Made by a program: the position numbers and the translations under genes. DNA of 64,000 nucleotides from Haliscomenobacter sp. (GTDB lineage: Bacteria > Bacteroidota > Bacteroidia > Chitinophagales > Saprospiraceae): the NCBI GenBank assembly GCA_016713275.1, contig JADJPL010000001.1, forward strand, positions 372,001 through 436,000. The letters are read 5' to 3'. A model generated the notes under the pieces. It saw nothing but the letters and a program-made list of their open reading frames with translations. It searched no databases and had not been told where the DNA came from. The stretch's first letter is position 1; each line of letters begins with the position of its first letter. Below are positions 45,096 through 52,805 of the stretch, in pieces.

Positions 45096-46073
45096 ATGAA
45101 GATCATGCAGCGCTGGCGCGCTTTGTGGGACCCCTCCATGTACCATGGCTGGAGCAAATCCCGGAAGTATTTTGAAGGATGGTATTTTAAACTCGTTGAT
45201 CGGGAAGGATAGCATGCCCTGGCCATTATTCCGGGCATCAGCATGGCGCCCGATGGAAGCCGCCATGCGTTTATCCAGGTGTTTGACGGGAAAAAGAACA
45301 AAGCGCATTACCAGCGCTTCGATGCCCGGGAATTCCAGGCGCATCCCCGCCATTTCGAAGTAACCCTGGGGACTAACCAGTTTACTGCCCACGCTATTCA
45401 TCTCGATCTGCCCCAAGTTAAGGGCCAACTTCAGTTTTCCAACCTGCATCCCTGGCCCAAACACCTGCATGCGCCCGGCATCATGGGGTGGTATAGCTTT
45501 GTTCCGTTTATGGAATGCTACCATGGGGTGCTTAGCGTGCATCACCGCATCGAAGGCCTGCTGGAAACGCCCGACGGTCCGGTGGATTTCTCCGGAGGCA
45601 CGGGGTACATGGAGAAAGATTGGGGCGTTTCGTTCCCCAGTTCCTGGATATGGATCCAGTCCAACCACTTTGACAGCGACGCGCCGGTTTCCCTCATGGC
45701 CTCAGTGGCCAGAATCCCGTGGCTGGGTACTTCCTTTACCGGGTTTATTTCCGGTTTTCTTTGGAAAGGAAAGATTCTCCGGTTTGCCAGCTACACCGGC
45801 GCCAGGATGGAAGCAAGGCTCCAGGACGGATCCGTCTCGATCGTTTTTCAGGACAAGCGCTACCGGCTTGAAATCACTGCCTATCCGGGAGAAGGAACGG
45901 CCCTGCGTTCGCCTATCAGCGGGGAAATGACCGGCAAGGTAAATGAAAGTCTTCAGGCAACGGTGCAGGTGCGCCTTTTTGAAAAGGGCAGCCTGGCCTT
46001 TTCCGGAGAAGGCCGGAATGCCGGCCTGGAGATCGCAGGTCCCGTAGAGGAAATCCTTTCTGAAACCCGTTAG
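45096..46073 (+). pseudogene. Tocopherol cyclase-like protein with in-frame amber stop
   Basis: MYHGWSKSRKYFEGWYFKLVDREG, then TAG at 45210-45212, then HALAIIPGIS continues in the same frame: together a tocopherol cyclase family protein of about 325 residues (LHPWPKHLHAPGIMGWYSFVP, FMECYHGVLS, GYMEKDWGVSFPSSWIWIQS). Plant and cyanobacterial members close the ring of tocopherol; bacterial members in heterotrophs have unknown substrates. One point change to a sense codon would restore the gene. Otherwise translation from ATG 45243 gives a truncated protein. It starts 13 bases after the HipA-like stop. Confidence 0.75.
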
Positions 46074-46118
46074 AAAAGCCGTTTTCACCCTGCCACTTAT
46101 GCCCTTCGTAGAAAATCA

Positions 46119-46149
46119 TTTCGAAATTTATTTTTTACCCCTAATTTTG
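46119..46149 (+). promoter_or_regulatory. Promoter for the DUF1232 gene
   Basis: TAATTTTG (46142-46149) is a good -7 box, and TTTC (46119-46122) 19 bases upstream could serve as a degenerate -33 element. The ATG at 46188 is 38 bases further on. Confidence 0.5.
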
Positions 46150-46187
46150 TTCCCAGAGAATGCTTTTAAACGAATTCGCGTACACTT

Positions 46188-46601
46188 ATGGAAGCCACTG
46201 CCTCTAGAAAAAGTCAAAGGAAACTCGACCGGTACCGCAGGTTTTTTACAGAAGCTAATTTCTGGGGAAATCTCGGGCGCTTCGCCCGGCGGATTGGGTT
46301 AAAATCGGTATATACCGCCCTGTTGATGTACTTTGCCTACCGAAGAAAAGAGACCCCCTTCTGGGCCAAAAATATCGTGATTGGCGTTTTGGGCTACCTG
46401 CTTGCGCCTATCGATTTTATGCCTGATTTAACGCCCATCATCGGCTTCACCGACGACCTGGGCATCCTGAGTTTCGGACTGGTGACCATTGCCGCCCATA
46501 TCAATGACGACGTCCGGAAAAAGGCCCGGGAAAAGCTGTTTAAATGGTTCCCCAACTACAATGCCGCTGAATTGGTCGAAATTGACCGCAAAATCAGCTA
46601 A
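46188..46601 (+). CDS. DUF1232 (YkvA-like) membrane protein
   Basis: A 137-residue protein of the DUF1232/YkvA family, with the diagnostic LGYLLAPIDFMPDLTPIIGFTDDLG in a membrane hairpin (about residues 70-95). The short basic N-terminus and a C-terminal cytoplasmic helix are usual. The function of the family is unknown; it is often near envelope and stress genes. Intact, with its own promoter. Confidence 0.85.
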   Translation: MEATASRKSQRKLDRYRRFFTEANFWGNLGRFARRIGLKSVYTALLMYFAYRRKETPFWAKNIVIGVLGYLLAPIDFMPDLTPIIGFTDDLGILSFGLVTIAAHINDDVRKKAREKLFKWFPNYNAAELVEIDRKIS

Positions 46602-46703
46602 ACGCCGGTTCATCCAAAATCCGGTGAATTCCAAATCCTTCCCGCGCGAATTGGGTTAAGTCAATTCTTCGGGCTAATTTAGCCCTTACAAAGCCATGTA
46701 CTC

Positions 46704-48008
46704 ATGAAATACCGCGCGATCAATCCGGAGTTATTCGTCAACAACCGGAAGCGCTTTATGCGCAAGATGCAACCGGAGTCGATTGCCATCTTCTATTCCA
46801 ACGACCAAATGCCCCGGTCGGGAGACACCTTCTATCCGTTTCGGCAAAATGCCGGGTTGCTCTATCTCTCGGGGCTCGATCAGGAAGAAACCGTGGTCGT
46901 GCTCTTTCCAGACAGCATCCGCGAGGGGTTCCGGGAAATAGCCTTTATCCGCCGCACCAACGACCATTTGGCCGTTTGGGAAGGCCCCAAGTTCTCCAAA
47001 GAAGAAGCCCAGGCTGTTTCCGGCATCGAAAAGGTCTTTTGGCTCGACGAAATGCCGAACGTCCTGCACGACCTCATCCTGCAAGCCAAGCGCATTTATC
47101 TGAACACGGAAGAATACGAGCGGTTCATTCCTCCCTTTCCTACCCGCAATATGCGGTTTGCCCGCCTGCTCATGGAGCAATACCCCACGCATAAATACCA
47201 CCGGGCCCAGCCGATCCTCAAAAAGCTCATGATGACCAAGTCGGCGTTTGAGATTGAACTCATTCAGCAAGCGATCGACATTACCGGAAATGCGTTCCAG
47301 AGGGTCCTGCAATTTGTCCGGCCGGGAGTGATGGAATACGAAATCGAAGCCGAGATCACCCATGCGTTTTTGATGCACGGCGCCAATGGCCACGCCTATG
47401 AACCGATCGTCGCCAGCGGGCCCAACACCTGTATCTTGCACTATATCAAGAACAACCGCTCCTGCCAGGATCAGGAATTGCTTCTCCTGGATTTTGGAGC
47501 GGAGTATGGCAATTACGCCTCCGACCTCACCCGCACCATCCCGGTAAACGGCCGGTTTACCAAGCGCCAGAAAGCCTTGTATAATGCCGTGCACCGCATT
47601 ATGGAAGAGGCCAAACCCCTCCTCGTTCCGGGAACGACCCTGGAAGACTACCAGAAAGAAGTAGCCAAAATGGTCGAAAGCGCCCTGATCGACCTGAAGG
47701 TGCTTTCCGCAAAAGATATCCAGCAGCAACCGGCCGACATGCCGGCTTACAAGAAATACTTCATGCACGGGGTATCCCATCACCTGGGCTTGTCGGTCCA
47801 CGATTTATCCGACCGCCATGCCCCCATCCAGGAAGGCATGGTCTTTACCTGCGAACCCGGAATCTACCTCCGGGAAGAAGGCATTGGAGTGCGGCTGGAA
47901 AACAATATCCTGGTGACCGACCACGGCCCCCTCGACCTGATGAGCCATATCCCCATCGAAGCCGGGGAAATTGAGGAGCGGATGCAGCAGGCAAAGGTGC
48001 TGTTGTAA
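46704..48008 (+). CDS. Xaa-Pro aminopeptidase (M24B, PepP type)
   Basis: A 434-residue cytosolic metallopeptidase that removes the N-terminal residue before proline. N-terminal AMP_N domain (RFMRKMQPESIAIFYSNDQ, RQNAGLLYLSGLDQEE, residues 10-60) and a C-terminal creatinase-fold catalytic domain with two-metal ligands in LLDFGAEYGNYASDLTRT (two Asp), the HGVSHHLGLSVHD histidine, and FTCEPGIYLREEGIGVRLENN (two Glu). Length normal. Preceded by GGGCTAATTTAGCCC near 46670, a near-palindrome of unknown meaning. Confidence 0.95.
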   Translation: MKYRAINPELFVNNRKRFMRKMQPESIAIFYSNDQMPRSGDTFYPFRQNAGLLYLSGLDQEETVVVLFPDSIREGFREIAFIRRTNDHLAVWEGPKFSKEEAQAVSGIEKVFWLDEMPNVLHDLILQAKRIYLNTEEYERFIPPFPTRNMRFARLLMEQYPTHKYHRAQPILKKLMMTKSAFEIELIQQAIDITGNAFQRVLQFVRPGVMEYEIEAEITHAFLMHGANGHAYEPIVASGPNTCILHYIKNNRSCQDQELLLLDFGAEYGNYASDLTRTIPVNGRFTKRQKALYNAVHRIMEEAKPLLVPGTTLEDYQKEVAKMVESALIDLKVLSAKDIQQQPADMPAYKKYFMHGVSHHLGLSVHDLSDRHAPIQEGMVFTCEPGIYLREEGIGVRLENNILVTDHGPLDLMSHIPIEAGEIEERMQQAKVLL

Positions 48009-48022
48009 CCTGTCCGGTCCGC

Positions 48023-49294
48023 TTATTTCAGGCTTTGGTAAATGGCTACAGACAGCTTGGCCCGCAACTCCTCCAAATAAGGGCTTGCCGGATATTGCTG
48101 CGTCATGAGCTGAAAAACGATCTTCTTTTGGGGGTCCGCCCAATAATTGGTCGCAAAAGCGCCGCCCCAGGAAAACGTTTCCGGGCTTTGCACCTCGTCG
48201 GGCGCCGATTCGGGAACAATGCCAAAGCCCAGCCCAAACTGCCTTTCTCCCATGAGCTTCCCCACCTGGTTGACCGTCATCATCTCCACGATCCGGGGAG
48301 AGAGGATGGTTTTTCCTCCGTACCTCCCTTTATTCAGAAGCATTTGAAGAAAAATGCCATAATCCAGGGCGGTTGAGGTCAGTCCGGCGCCGCCGGAAAA
48401 ATAGGAGGTCGTTTGATTGGGAAAAGAAGCCGGAAACTCCGAACTATCGGGAATCTTGTGCCAGTTACCCAGAGAGTCCTGGGTATTCAAGGCGCTCAAC
48501 CGGGAATGTTTGGATGCCGGAACATTAAAATACGTATCCTTCATCCCCAGGGGAGTAAACAGGCGCTGTTGGAAAAAAGCCTCCAGGCTCATCCCGCTAA
48601 CGACCTCGATCACATAACCCAACACATCGCTGCTCAGGCTGTAGTTCCAGCGCGTACCCGGCTGGTACTCCAAAGGCGCCTTGCCCAGTCGGGCCATCGT
48701 TTCCGGCAGATTGGCCTTCAACTCCCCAATCCCCGCCGTAATCTGGTTTTTTGCATAAATAGCATTCATCGTCGGGCTGCCGATTTGGGCATAACCCAGT
48801 CCGGACGTATGCGTCAGGAGGTCCTTAATGGTAATCTCCCGCTTGGCTGGAACGGTAGTATACGAGGAATCGGCAGCATTAAATTTATCCAGAACTACTG
48901 GTTTGGCAAATGCCGGAATGTATTTGGACACCGGATCGGTAAGCAAGAGCTTGCCCTCTTCGATCAGCAACATGACCCCAACGCTCGTGATGGCCTTCGT
49001 CTGGGAGGCGATGCGAAAAAGGGCCTCTTTAGCCATCGGTTTTGGGGCGTCGGCATCGTCCAAACCATACGCCTGATGCCGGAGTACCTGTCCATCCTTC
49101 AGGACCAGCAGTACTGCGCCGGGAATCTTCTTTTCCTGGACAAACTGGGTCATTAAGTCATCGACCCGCTTAAGCCGGTCGTAATGAACGTGCGGATTGG
49201 GTTTTGCAGGCGCCAGATCGATAACCTGGGCAGAAGCGCCGAAGGCGCCAATAAGGATCAGACCAAGAAAAAGAAATCTGCCAAGCGAAGCCAT
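48023..49294 (-). CDS. Exported beta-lactamase-family serine hydrolase
   Basis: A 423-residue exported protein: signal peptide MASLGRFLFLGLILIGAFG (cleavage near SAQ), then a class C beta-lactamase/penicillin-binding fold with the SxxK nucleophile in ASQTKAITS (Ser about 98), LLTHTSGLGY, WNYSLSSDVLGYVIE for the tyrosine motif, and a C-terminal SWGGAFATNYWADP. Such enzymes are esterases or peptidases for D-amino acid bonds; resistance is not implied. The frame is open to 49510, which runs into the RHS remnant, so ATG 49294 is chosen from the leader. Confidence 0.88.
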   Translation of the reverse strand: MASLGRFLFLGLILIGAFGASAQVIDLAPAKPNPHVHYDRLKRVDDLMTQFVQEKKIPGAVLLVLKDGQVLRHQAYGLDDADAPKPMAKEALFRIASQTKAITSVGVMLLIEEGKLLLTDPVSKYIPAFAKPVVLDKFNAADSSYTTVPAKREITIKDLLTHTSGLGYAQIGSPTMNAIYAKNQITAGIGELKANLPETMARLGKAPLEYQPGTRWNYSLSSDVLGYVIEVVSGMSLEAFFQQRLFTPLGMKDTYFNVPASKHSRLSALNTQDSLGNWHKIPDSSEFPASFPNQTTSYFSGGAGLTSTALDYGIFLQMLLNKGRYGGKTILSPRIVEMMTVNQVGKLMGERQFGLGFGIVPESAPDEVQSPETFSWGGAFATNYWADPQKKIVFQLMTQQYPASPYLEELRAKLSVAIYQSLK

Positions 49295-49371
49295 AAGGAT
49301 CAGGGTTTTAGGGAAACAATGCTTTCGGCGGTGAAAGTACAGAAAGATTTGGAACTGGTGAAGAGGAGAAT

Positions 49372-49941
49372 CCCAGCCAGCGGCAAAACCGAGGGCTTCA
49401 AACCTGGATCCGGCGCAGGCTATACTTATACTCCGCACGGAGTATATGACGGCAACGGCAACCTGAAATCGGATCCGTATAAAGGCATCAGCAGCATAAC
49501 CTATAATCATTTAAATTTGCCTAAGCTGATCACGTTCAGCTCGGGTAACACCATCGAGATCATCTACGACGCTTCCGGCAACAAGCTCCGCAAGATCGTG
49601 AAGCAGGGCGCTACGGTGCAGTACGAGCAGGACTACGCCGCCGGCATCGAGTACCGCAAGACGCCGGCGGCAGGCACGTTCCGCATCGAGGCGATCTACC
49701 ACGAGGAGGGGCGGTATTTCAATCTCAATGTGGACGGCAGCAACACCCCTTCCTGGCGCAAGGAGTACGCCCTGCGGGACCACCTCGGCAGCACCCGGCT
49801 GCTATTTGCGGATAAGGACGGCGATGGGATGGTGGGAATGACGAATATTGCGGCGACGAATGAGGTGCTTCAAGTCGGAGCGCAGCGGAGATCCCGGCAG
49901 CGAAGCTCGTCGGGAAGCTGCATTACTATCCATTCGGCTTC
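49372..49941 (+). pseudogene. RHS repeat core fragment
   Basis: Translated in frame this gives SGKTEGFKPGSGAGYTYTP, YDGNGNLKSDPYKGISSITY and YDASGNKLRKIVKQGATVQY, then DHLGSTRLLFADKDGDG, the RHS core. At about 49870 an unrelated segment of some 50 bases interrupts it, and CATTACTATCCATTCGGC (HYYPFG) follows at 49921-49941. There is no start, no N-terminal part and no toxin tip, so it is a remnant of an RHS/YD-repeat protein. Confidence 0.8.
49376..49437. repeat. 62-base direct repeat, copy 1 (RHS)
   Basis: GCCAGCGGCAAAACCGAGGG onward to CTCCGCA matches 51494-51555 with one difference (GCAGGC/GCTGGC). It flanks the 2.1-kb toxin-antitoxin segment and could support recombination. Confidence 0.85.
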
Positions 49942-50370
49942 CTCTTGCTTGCGCTGCGCCTCCTCCTGTTTGCGCTGCGCTTCCTCTTTCTGCTTGGTCG
50001 CTTCCGCAATCCGGTTTTCGTATTCGTTGAGTTCAGACAGGCAGTCGTCTTCCACCGTCATGATGTCCTGGATCTCTTTTTCCTGGATGGCCGCCTGCAA
50101 ACGCCGGATGATGGGCCGGAATTTTTCCGGAAAATCCATTTCTTTCACATTCATAATATGATGGTTTTCTTGCCGGTTCGCCTGGTCGAAGATGCTTAGC
50201 AGCAGCTCCAGCTCGTCGCGCCGCTTTTGGCTCAGCGCCGGAATGTTGATGATAATGCCCTGGTGGAACAGCGATTCGATGAAGGGATTGCGCTGTTCGA
50301 TAATCTCCCGGGTGTAGCGGTCGCGGATGAAGTGATTAAAGGCTATGCGGATCAAAAACTTGGAGCTCTG
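49942..50370 (-). pseudogene. Rpn-type PD-(D/E)XK nuclease/transposase fragment
   Basis: On the minus strand FLIRIAFNHFIRDRYTREI, HHIMNVKEMDFPEKFRPIIR, IMTVEDDCLSELNEYENRIA and a KQEEAQRKQ repeat are the C-terminal part of Rpn-family recombination-promoting nucleases. The N-terminal nuclease motifs are missing and the 3' end runs into the RHS remnant, so both ends are truncated. It directly follows the VapC-like gene. Confidence 0.65.
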
Positions 50371-50728
50371 GAACAAGCCCAAAGTCTTTGGTATTCCGGG
50401 TGATTAAGACAAGGCCATACACCAGGGCAGTGGCGGCAATGATGGCATCGGGAAGTTTGATCTTATATTGTTTGCGGATTTCAGCCGTTTTAAGTTTGAT
50501 CGAAGGTTCCAGTTCAATCACATAGGCATCATGGATAAACTGATGGAGTACCTCCAGATCCTTTTCGGTAGCGGTTTTCCAGCAAAGCAGTTCAATCTCT
50601 GTAATGGCCGATATACACGGTGGGCCTTCCTGTAGGGATTCATCCATGAATTGTTCGGCCTTCGGGGGGAAGTGCTGCTGCAGATAATAGATCGCCGTAT
50701 TCGTATCCCAGAGGTATTTTATTCCCAT
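50336..50728 (-). CDS. VapC-type PIN toxin, pair 1
   Basis: A 130-residue PIN-domain ribonuclease. Acidic site residues are visible in WDTNTAIYYL (Asp8), TEIELLCW (Glu) and LPDAIIAATALVYG (Asp about 100), and ITRNTKDFGL is the usual end. VapC toxins cut tRNA or rRNA when not bound by antitoxin. The start overlaps the antitoxin gene by ten bases, so both are probably made together. Confidence 0.85.
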   Translation of the reverse strand: MGIKYLWDTNTAIYYLQQHFPPKAEQFMDESLQEGPPCISAITEIELLCWKTATEKDLEVLHQFIHDAYVIELEPSIKLKTAEIRKQYKIKLPDAIIAATALVYGLVLITRNTKDFGLVPELQVFDPHSL

Positions 50729-50928
50729 TCGCTACGAAGTTCGTTCAGTTGATGATCTACCTCCGCAAGGGGCTGTTTGGACAACGCCCCTTTGTATCGT
50801 TCCTGCCAGTTTATAGGGGGCGGTTGTGTTTTTTCCTTGCGCAAACGAATGAGTTGCAATAGTTCCAGCTCCTCTAAAAGCTTCAGAACCCGTTCATTGA
50901 TGATTTCAATGGTTATTGTTTTTACCAT
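50719..50928 (-). CDS. VapB-like antitoxin, pair 1
   Basis: A 69-residue protein: MVKTITIEIINERVLKLLEE is a short strand-helix N-terminus, and NWQERYKGALSKQPLAEVDH leads to an acidic tail (NELRSEWE) suited to fill the toxin cleft. Overlap with the PIN toxin gene identifies it. ATG 50928 is preferred to 50937 because it starts at the strand. Confidence 0.7.
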   Translation of the reverse strand: MVKTITIEIINERVLKLLEELELLQLIRLRKEKTQPPPINWQERYKGALSKQPLAEVDHQLNELRSEWE

Positions 50929-51034
50929 GAAGTTCAATTAAGTATTGGTGTTATACTCCGCGTGATCCTATAGTAACGACCGCCTCCCGGAAAAAGTTTC
51001 CTGTGCGCATTTGGGTTAAATCAAAACCTATTGC

Positions 51035-51114
51035 TCCTGGATCCCCACCCCCTTCTCCAACTCCCGCACCGCCGCAGTCACCCGCTCCAGCCTCTCCGCA
51101 TCCCCGCGCCCTAC
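51035..51114 (-). pseudogene. Coiled-coil fragment
   Basis: On the minus strand AERLERVTAAVRELEKGVGI followed by QEQ and TAG reads like the C-terminal end of a coiled-coil protein, but no start or upstream part is present. It is probably another remnant in this decayed locus. Confidence 0.3.
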
Positions 51115-51165
51115 TGTCACTAGTCACCCAAAGTGGTTCTTCGTCACTTTTGGTGATTAGTGACA
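51115..51165. repeat. Imperfect hairpin next to RHS fragment 2
   Basis: TGTCACTAGTCACCCAAAGTG pairs with CACTTTTGGTGATTAGTGACA with two mismatches and a short loop. It marks the edge of the RHS fragment at 51163. Confidence 0.7.
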
Positions 51166-51640
51166 CACGATCAGCGGCCTGAGCGGCACGCTGCAAAAGG
51201 GCGGCAATATCGCGCAGATGGCCTGGCGCGTGCGCGGCCGCGAACGGCAAGCCTACGCCTTCACCTACGACACCCTCAGCCGCCTGAAAACGGCGTCCTA
51301 TTTCGATGTGAACACCAGCGGCACGGCTACGGCCTCCAACCGCTTCAACGAAACGCTTACCTACGACCTGCGCGGCAACATCGGCACGCTGCAGCGCCAG
51401 GGCTTCATCCAAAGCACGTGTACTTTCGGCCAGATCGACAACCTCGCCTATACCTACGCCGCCGGTACCAACCGCCTCCCTTCCGTAGCCGACGCCAGCG
51501 GCAAAACCGAGGGCTTCAAACCTGGATCCGGCGCTGGCTATACTTATACTCCGCAACGGCAACCTGAAGTCGGATTCGTATAAAGGAATCTCAAGCATTG
51601 CGTATAATCACTTCAGCATGATGTATGTTGGAGCGAGGGC
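51163..51640 (+). pseudogene. RHS repeat fragment 2
   Basis: In one frame: SGLSGTLQKGGNIAQMAW, YAFTYDTLSRLKTASYFD, NETLTYDLRGNIGTLQRQG, NRLPSVADASGKTEGFKPG. The frame is lost after GAGYTYTP, because a segment of about 17 bases present in copy 1 (position 49436 onward) is missing here; the related DNA continues to about 51620. No start or stop of its own. Confidence 0.8.
51494..51555. repeat. 62-base direct repeat, copy 2 (RHS)
   Basis: Matches 49376-49437 except for one base. Both copies lie on the same strand. Confidence 0.85.
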
Positions 51641-51657
51641 TTCCGCACATGTCCGTG

Positions 51658-52029
51658 TCAGTGCAGCAGAATTGGATTTACCAATTTCAGAGCGGGTATC
51701 CAGGCGAAGTCCTTTGTGTTTCGGGTATGAAGTTCGGCCTGATGGAGCAGAGCGGTGGCTGCATTGATGGCATCACCTACCCCCATTTTTCGTTGCTGAC
51801 GAAGACTGATCGCCTTGTCAATGACGGCCTTATCAACAGGCAATAGACGGATTTGGGAAAATACAGCCACAAACCATGACGAGGCTTTTTCGTCGAACTG
51901 ATGGAAGCCAAGTACCTCCAATCTCGTTATTTCGGAAGCGCAACTGTCCGGGTCAATGAGCAGGGGGCGAAGGAATGCGAAGTCAGGCTGGGAAGCATAG
52001 ATAATAATATTGCTGTCGAGGATTTTCAT
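51658..52029 (-). CDS. VapC-type PIN toxin, pair 2
   Basis: A 123-residue PIN-domain protein with acidic residues in MKILDSNIIIYA (Asp5), ITRLEVLGF (Glu) and GVGDAINAATALL (Asp), and ending HTRNTKDFAWIPAL. It is the usual small ribonuclease toxin and is distinct in sequence from pair 1 toxin, although both share the RNTKDF end. The antitoxin gene lies six bases upstream. Confidence 0.85.
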   Translation of the reverse strand: MKILDSNIIIYASQPDFAFLRPLLIDPDSCASEITRLEVLGFHQFDEKASSWFVAVFSQIRLLPVDKAVIDKAISLRQQRKMGVGDAINAATALLHQAELHTRNTKDFAWIPALKLVNPILLH

Positions 52030-52035
52030 GGAAAT

Positions 52036-52278
52036 TCAATTTCCTCTGAAAGGAAGCGGCCTGTCTTTTCGGTTTTCTTCAAATTGCCGTATCCACTCAT
52101 CAAAGTTGTCGAAAGCGGGGAGCCCGGCCTTGATGATTTCTAATACGTTGGTTTGGTCCATATCCTGCGAGGTTGGCGCTGCATCCACCTGCGTGAACTG
52201 TATTTTCAGCCGCTCCAACAAAGGCAACAACACCTGCCAGTCTTTCGGATTGTTGATTTCCAGCACTACTTTGGCCAT
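52036..52278 (-). CDS. Antitoxin of the second PIN pair
   Basis: An 80-residue protein with a strand-like start (MAKVVLEINNPKDWQVLLPL) and a C-terminal helical tail (FDEWIRQFEENRKDRPLPF). It is recognised by size and by position directly before the PIN toxin gene; the N-terminus is not a clear AbrB or RHH fold. Confidence 0.65.
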   Translation of the reverse strand: MAKVVLEINNPKDWQVLLPLLERLKIQFTQVDAAPTSQDMDQTNVLEIIKAGLPAFDNFDEWIRQFEENRKDRPLPFRGN

Positions 52279-52362
52279 GGATTTCTACAGATTTCAGCAA
52301 CAAAGGTAGGCCATTTTGCAGTATAAGGCAAATAGGCATGACTAGTACAAAGCCTATTCCGG

Positions 52363-52428
52363 CAAGCCCCAGGGCTTCATCCAAAGCGCGTACCCCTTCG
52401 GGCAGATCGGCAACCGTATCGCCGTATG
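52363..52428 (+). pseudogene. RHS fragment 3
   Basis: CAGGGCTTCATCCAAAGCGC continuing to the TTCGGGCAGATCGGCAAC region parallels 51398-51452 of fragment 2 (QGFIQS, FGQI). It is followed within ten bases by the end of atpC. Confidence 0.6.
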
Positions 52429-52437
52429 AAAAAAACG

Positions 52438-52773
52438 TTATCTCTTGCCGTTGCCGTTGGCGTCTTTGGCTCCCTGAGCCAGGATAGAAATCGTGTTGTT
52501 GAGCACTTCGATGAACCCGCCGGAAATTTTAAATTTTAACACCTTGCCGGCCTCATCGATGGTTTTCAAGGTCCCCGTCTCCTCATCGAAGAACAGGTTT
52601 TCGCCTACGGCGGTCACAATGGCAACCACGCCCGAATCCAGTGCAGAGACAATCGGCGCGTGGTTTTGTAACACCTGGAACTGGCCCGAAACGCCCGGAA
52701 CCTTTACTGATTGCACTTTCCCCTGAAAAATTTCGCGTTCAGGAGTGAGCACCGTTAAGTTCATCATATCCAT
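52438..52773 (-). CDS. atpC: ATP synthase F1 epsilon subunit
   Basis: A 111-residue epsilon subunit: N-terminal beta-sandwich (MNLTVLTPEREIFQGKVQSV, VPGVSGQFQVLQNHAPIVSA) and a shortened C-terminal segment (KFKISGGFIEVLNNTISILAQ) typical of Bacteroidota. It couples the central stalk to rotation and regulates ATP hydrolysis. ATG 52764 and 52767 are possible alternatives, four and two codons in. Located 32 bases after atpD. Confidence 0.92.
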   Translation of the reverse strand: MDMMNLTVLTPEREIFQGKVQSVKVPGVSGQFQVLQNHAPIVSALDSGVVAIVTAVGENLFFDEETGTLKTIDEAGKVLKFKISGGFIEVLNNTISILAQGAKDANGNGKR

Positions 52774-52805
52774 CAACAAGTTTTAAGCAGCCTGCCTTCT
52801 GGGGA

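Noticed and set aside
46665..46690. Promoter of the Xaa-Pro aminopeptidase gene
   Set aside because: GGGCTAATTTAGCCC resembles a -7 box but does not match TAnnTTTG and has no -33 partner.
50951..51598. 215-codon open frame on the minus strand
   Set aside because: Mostly antisense to RHS fragment 2; glycine-rich low-complexity translation.
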